A program made the position numbers and the translations under genes. From Victivallaceae bacterium (GTDB taxonomy: Bacteria > Verrucomicrobiota > Lentisphaeria > Victivallales > Victivallaceae), in assembly GCA_028717165.1 (NCBI GenBank), contig JAQUOK010000206.1:1-6201 (forward strand): a stretch of DNA of 6,201 nt, written 5' to 3'. The notes beneath the pieces were generated by a model, which saw only the letters and a program-made list of their open reading frames with translations, was not told the origin of the DNA and ran no database searches. Within the stretch, counting starts at the first letter, position 1. Each line of letters begins with the position of its first letter. Shown piece after piece: positions 6,089 to 6,201 of this stretch.

Positions 6089-6164
6089 TTGGGACTCCCG
6101 GGACGGTTGAGACTTTTGAATTTAACCTCAAAGTCCCAAGCGTCCCAAGTGTCTCAAAAGTCCC
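6089..6164. repeat. Inverted clusters of an imperfect 9-base repeat
   Basis: The right cluster (6129-6164) has four 9-base units: CAAAGTCCC, AAGCGTCCC, AAGTGTCTC and AAAAGTCCC. The left cluster (6089-6115) has three units of the complementary form: TTGGGACTC, CCGGGACGG and TTGAGACTT, then a decayed partial unit. The clusters are therefore reverse complements, and together they can fold into a long imperfect stem with a loop of about 8 bases near 6120-6127. The segment lies upstream of the - strand glycosyltransferase in a region without a convincing gene. There is no T tract suited to a simple terminator. It may be a dispersed repeat element or a transcript-level structure. Confidence 0.7.
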
Positions 6165-6201
6165 ATTTTCTCAAACAATGACTTTTTTCGGGGCCGTCTA
6201 A

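Noticed and set aside
6089..6164. CRISPR-like array
   Set aside because: Units are 9 bases, imperfect and directly abutting without spacers, and half are inverted.
6067..6201. 45-codon open frame ending with TAA exactly at the window edge, containing VPSVPSVS
   Set aside because: No ATG start with a ribosome site (only an 8-codon ATG frame near the end), and the peptide repeat is just the 9-base DNA repeat read in frame.

Overview
The window looks like ordinary bacterial chromosome with compact genes, mid-range GC and purine-rich ribosome binding sites. It holds two fatty-acid synthesis genes (fabD, fabG) among genes of less certain role. Nothing identifies the lineage securely. A Gram-negative anaerobe of the Lentisphaerota/PVC type is a guess from the overall gene set, not a result. 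I see no rRNA, tRNA, insertion sequence, phage gene or CRISPR array.

Layout. Bases 1-86 are probably the 3' end of a + strand gene that meets a - strand gene tail to tail. A - strand block follows, read right to left: fabD (4243-3329), fabG (3296-2544), a 152-base gap with two strong inverted repeats, a nucleotidyltransferase-HEPN fusion (2391-1507), and a metal-dependent amidohydrolase (1417-83). The 152-base region 4244-4395 is a divergent promoter region serving fabD on one side and, on the + strand, a small membrane protein with a zinc ribbon at each end (4396-4851, TTG start). A 94-base convergent gap (4852-4945), in which I see no clear terminator, separates it from a CgeB-like glycosyltransferase on the - strand (5941-4946). 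The last 260 bases (5942-6201) contain no convincing gene but do contain inverted clusters of a 9-base repeat.

How the genes fit together. FabD loads malonyl groups onto acyl carrier protein and FabG reduces the beta-ketoacyl-ACP made after condensation. They are 32 bases apart and surely co-transcribed. The acpP gene that often follows fabG is absent; the hairpin region takes its place and probably ends the fab transcript. The nucleotidyltransferase-HEPN fusion and the amidohydrolase may share a transcript, but their products have no evident common pathway. The zinc-ribbon membrane protein and the glycosyltransferase look like independent units.

The least explained parts are the two hairpins at 2406-2523, the 9-base repeat structure at 6089-6164 and the double zinc-ribbon membrane protein. 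No complete new system is evident.
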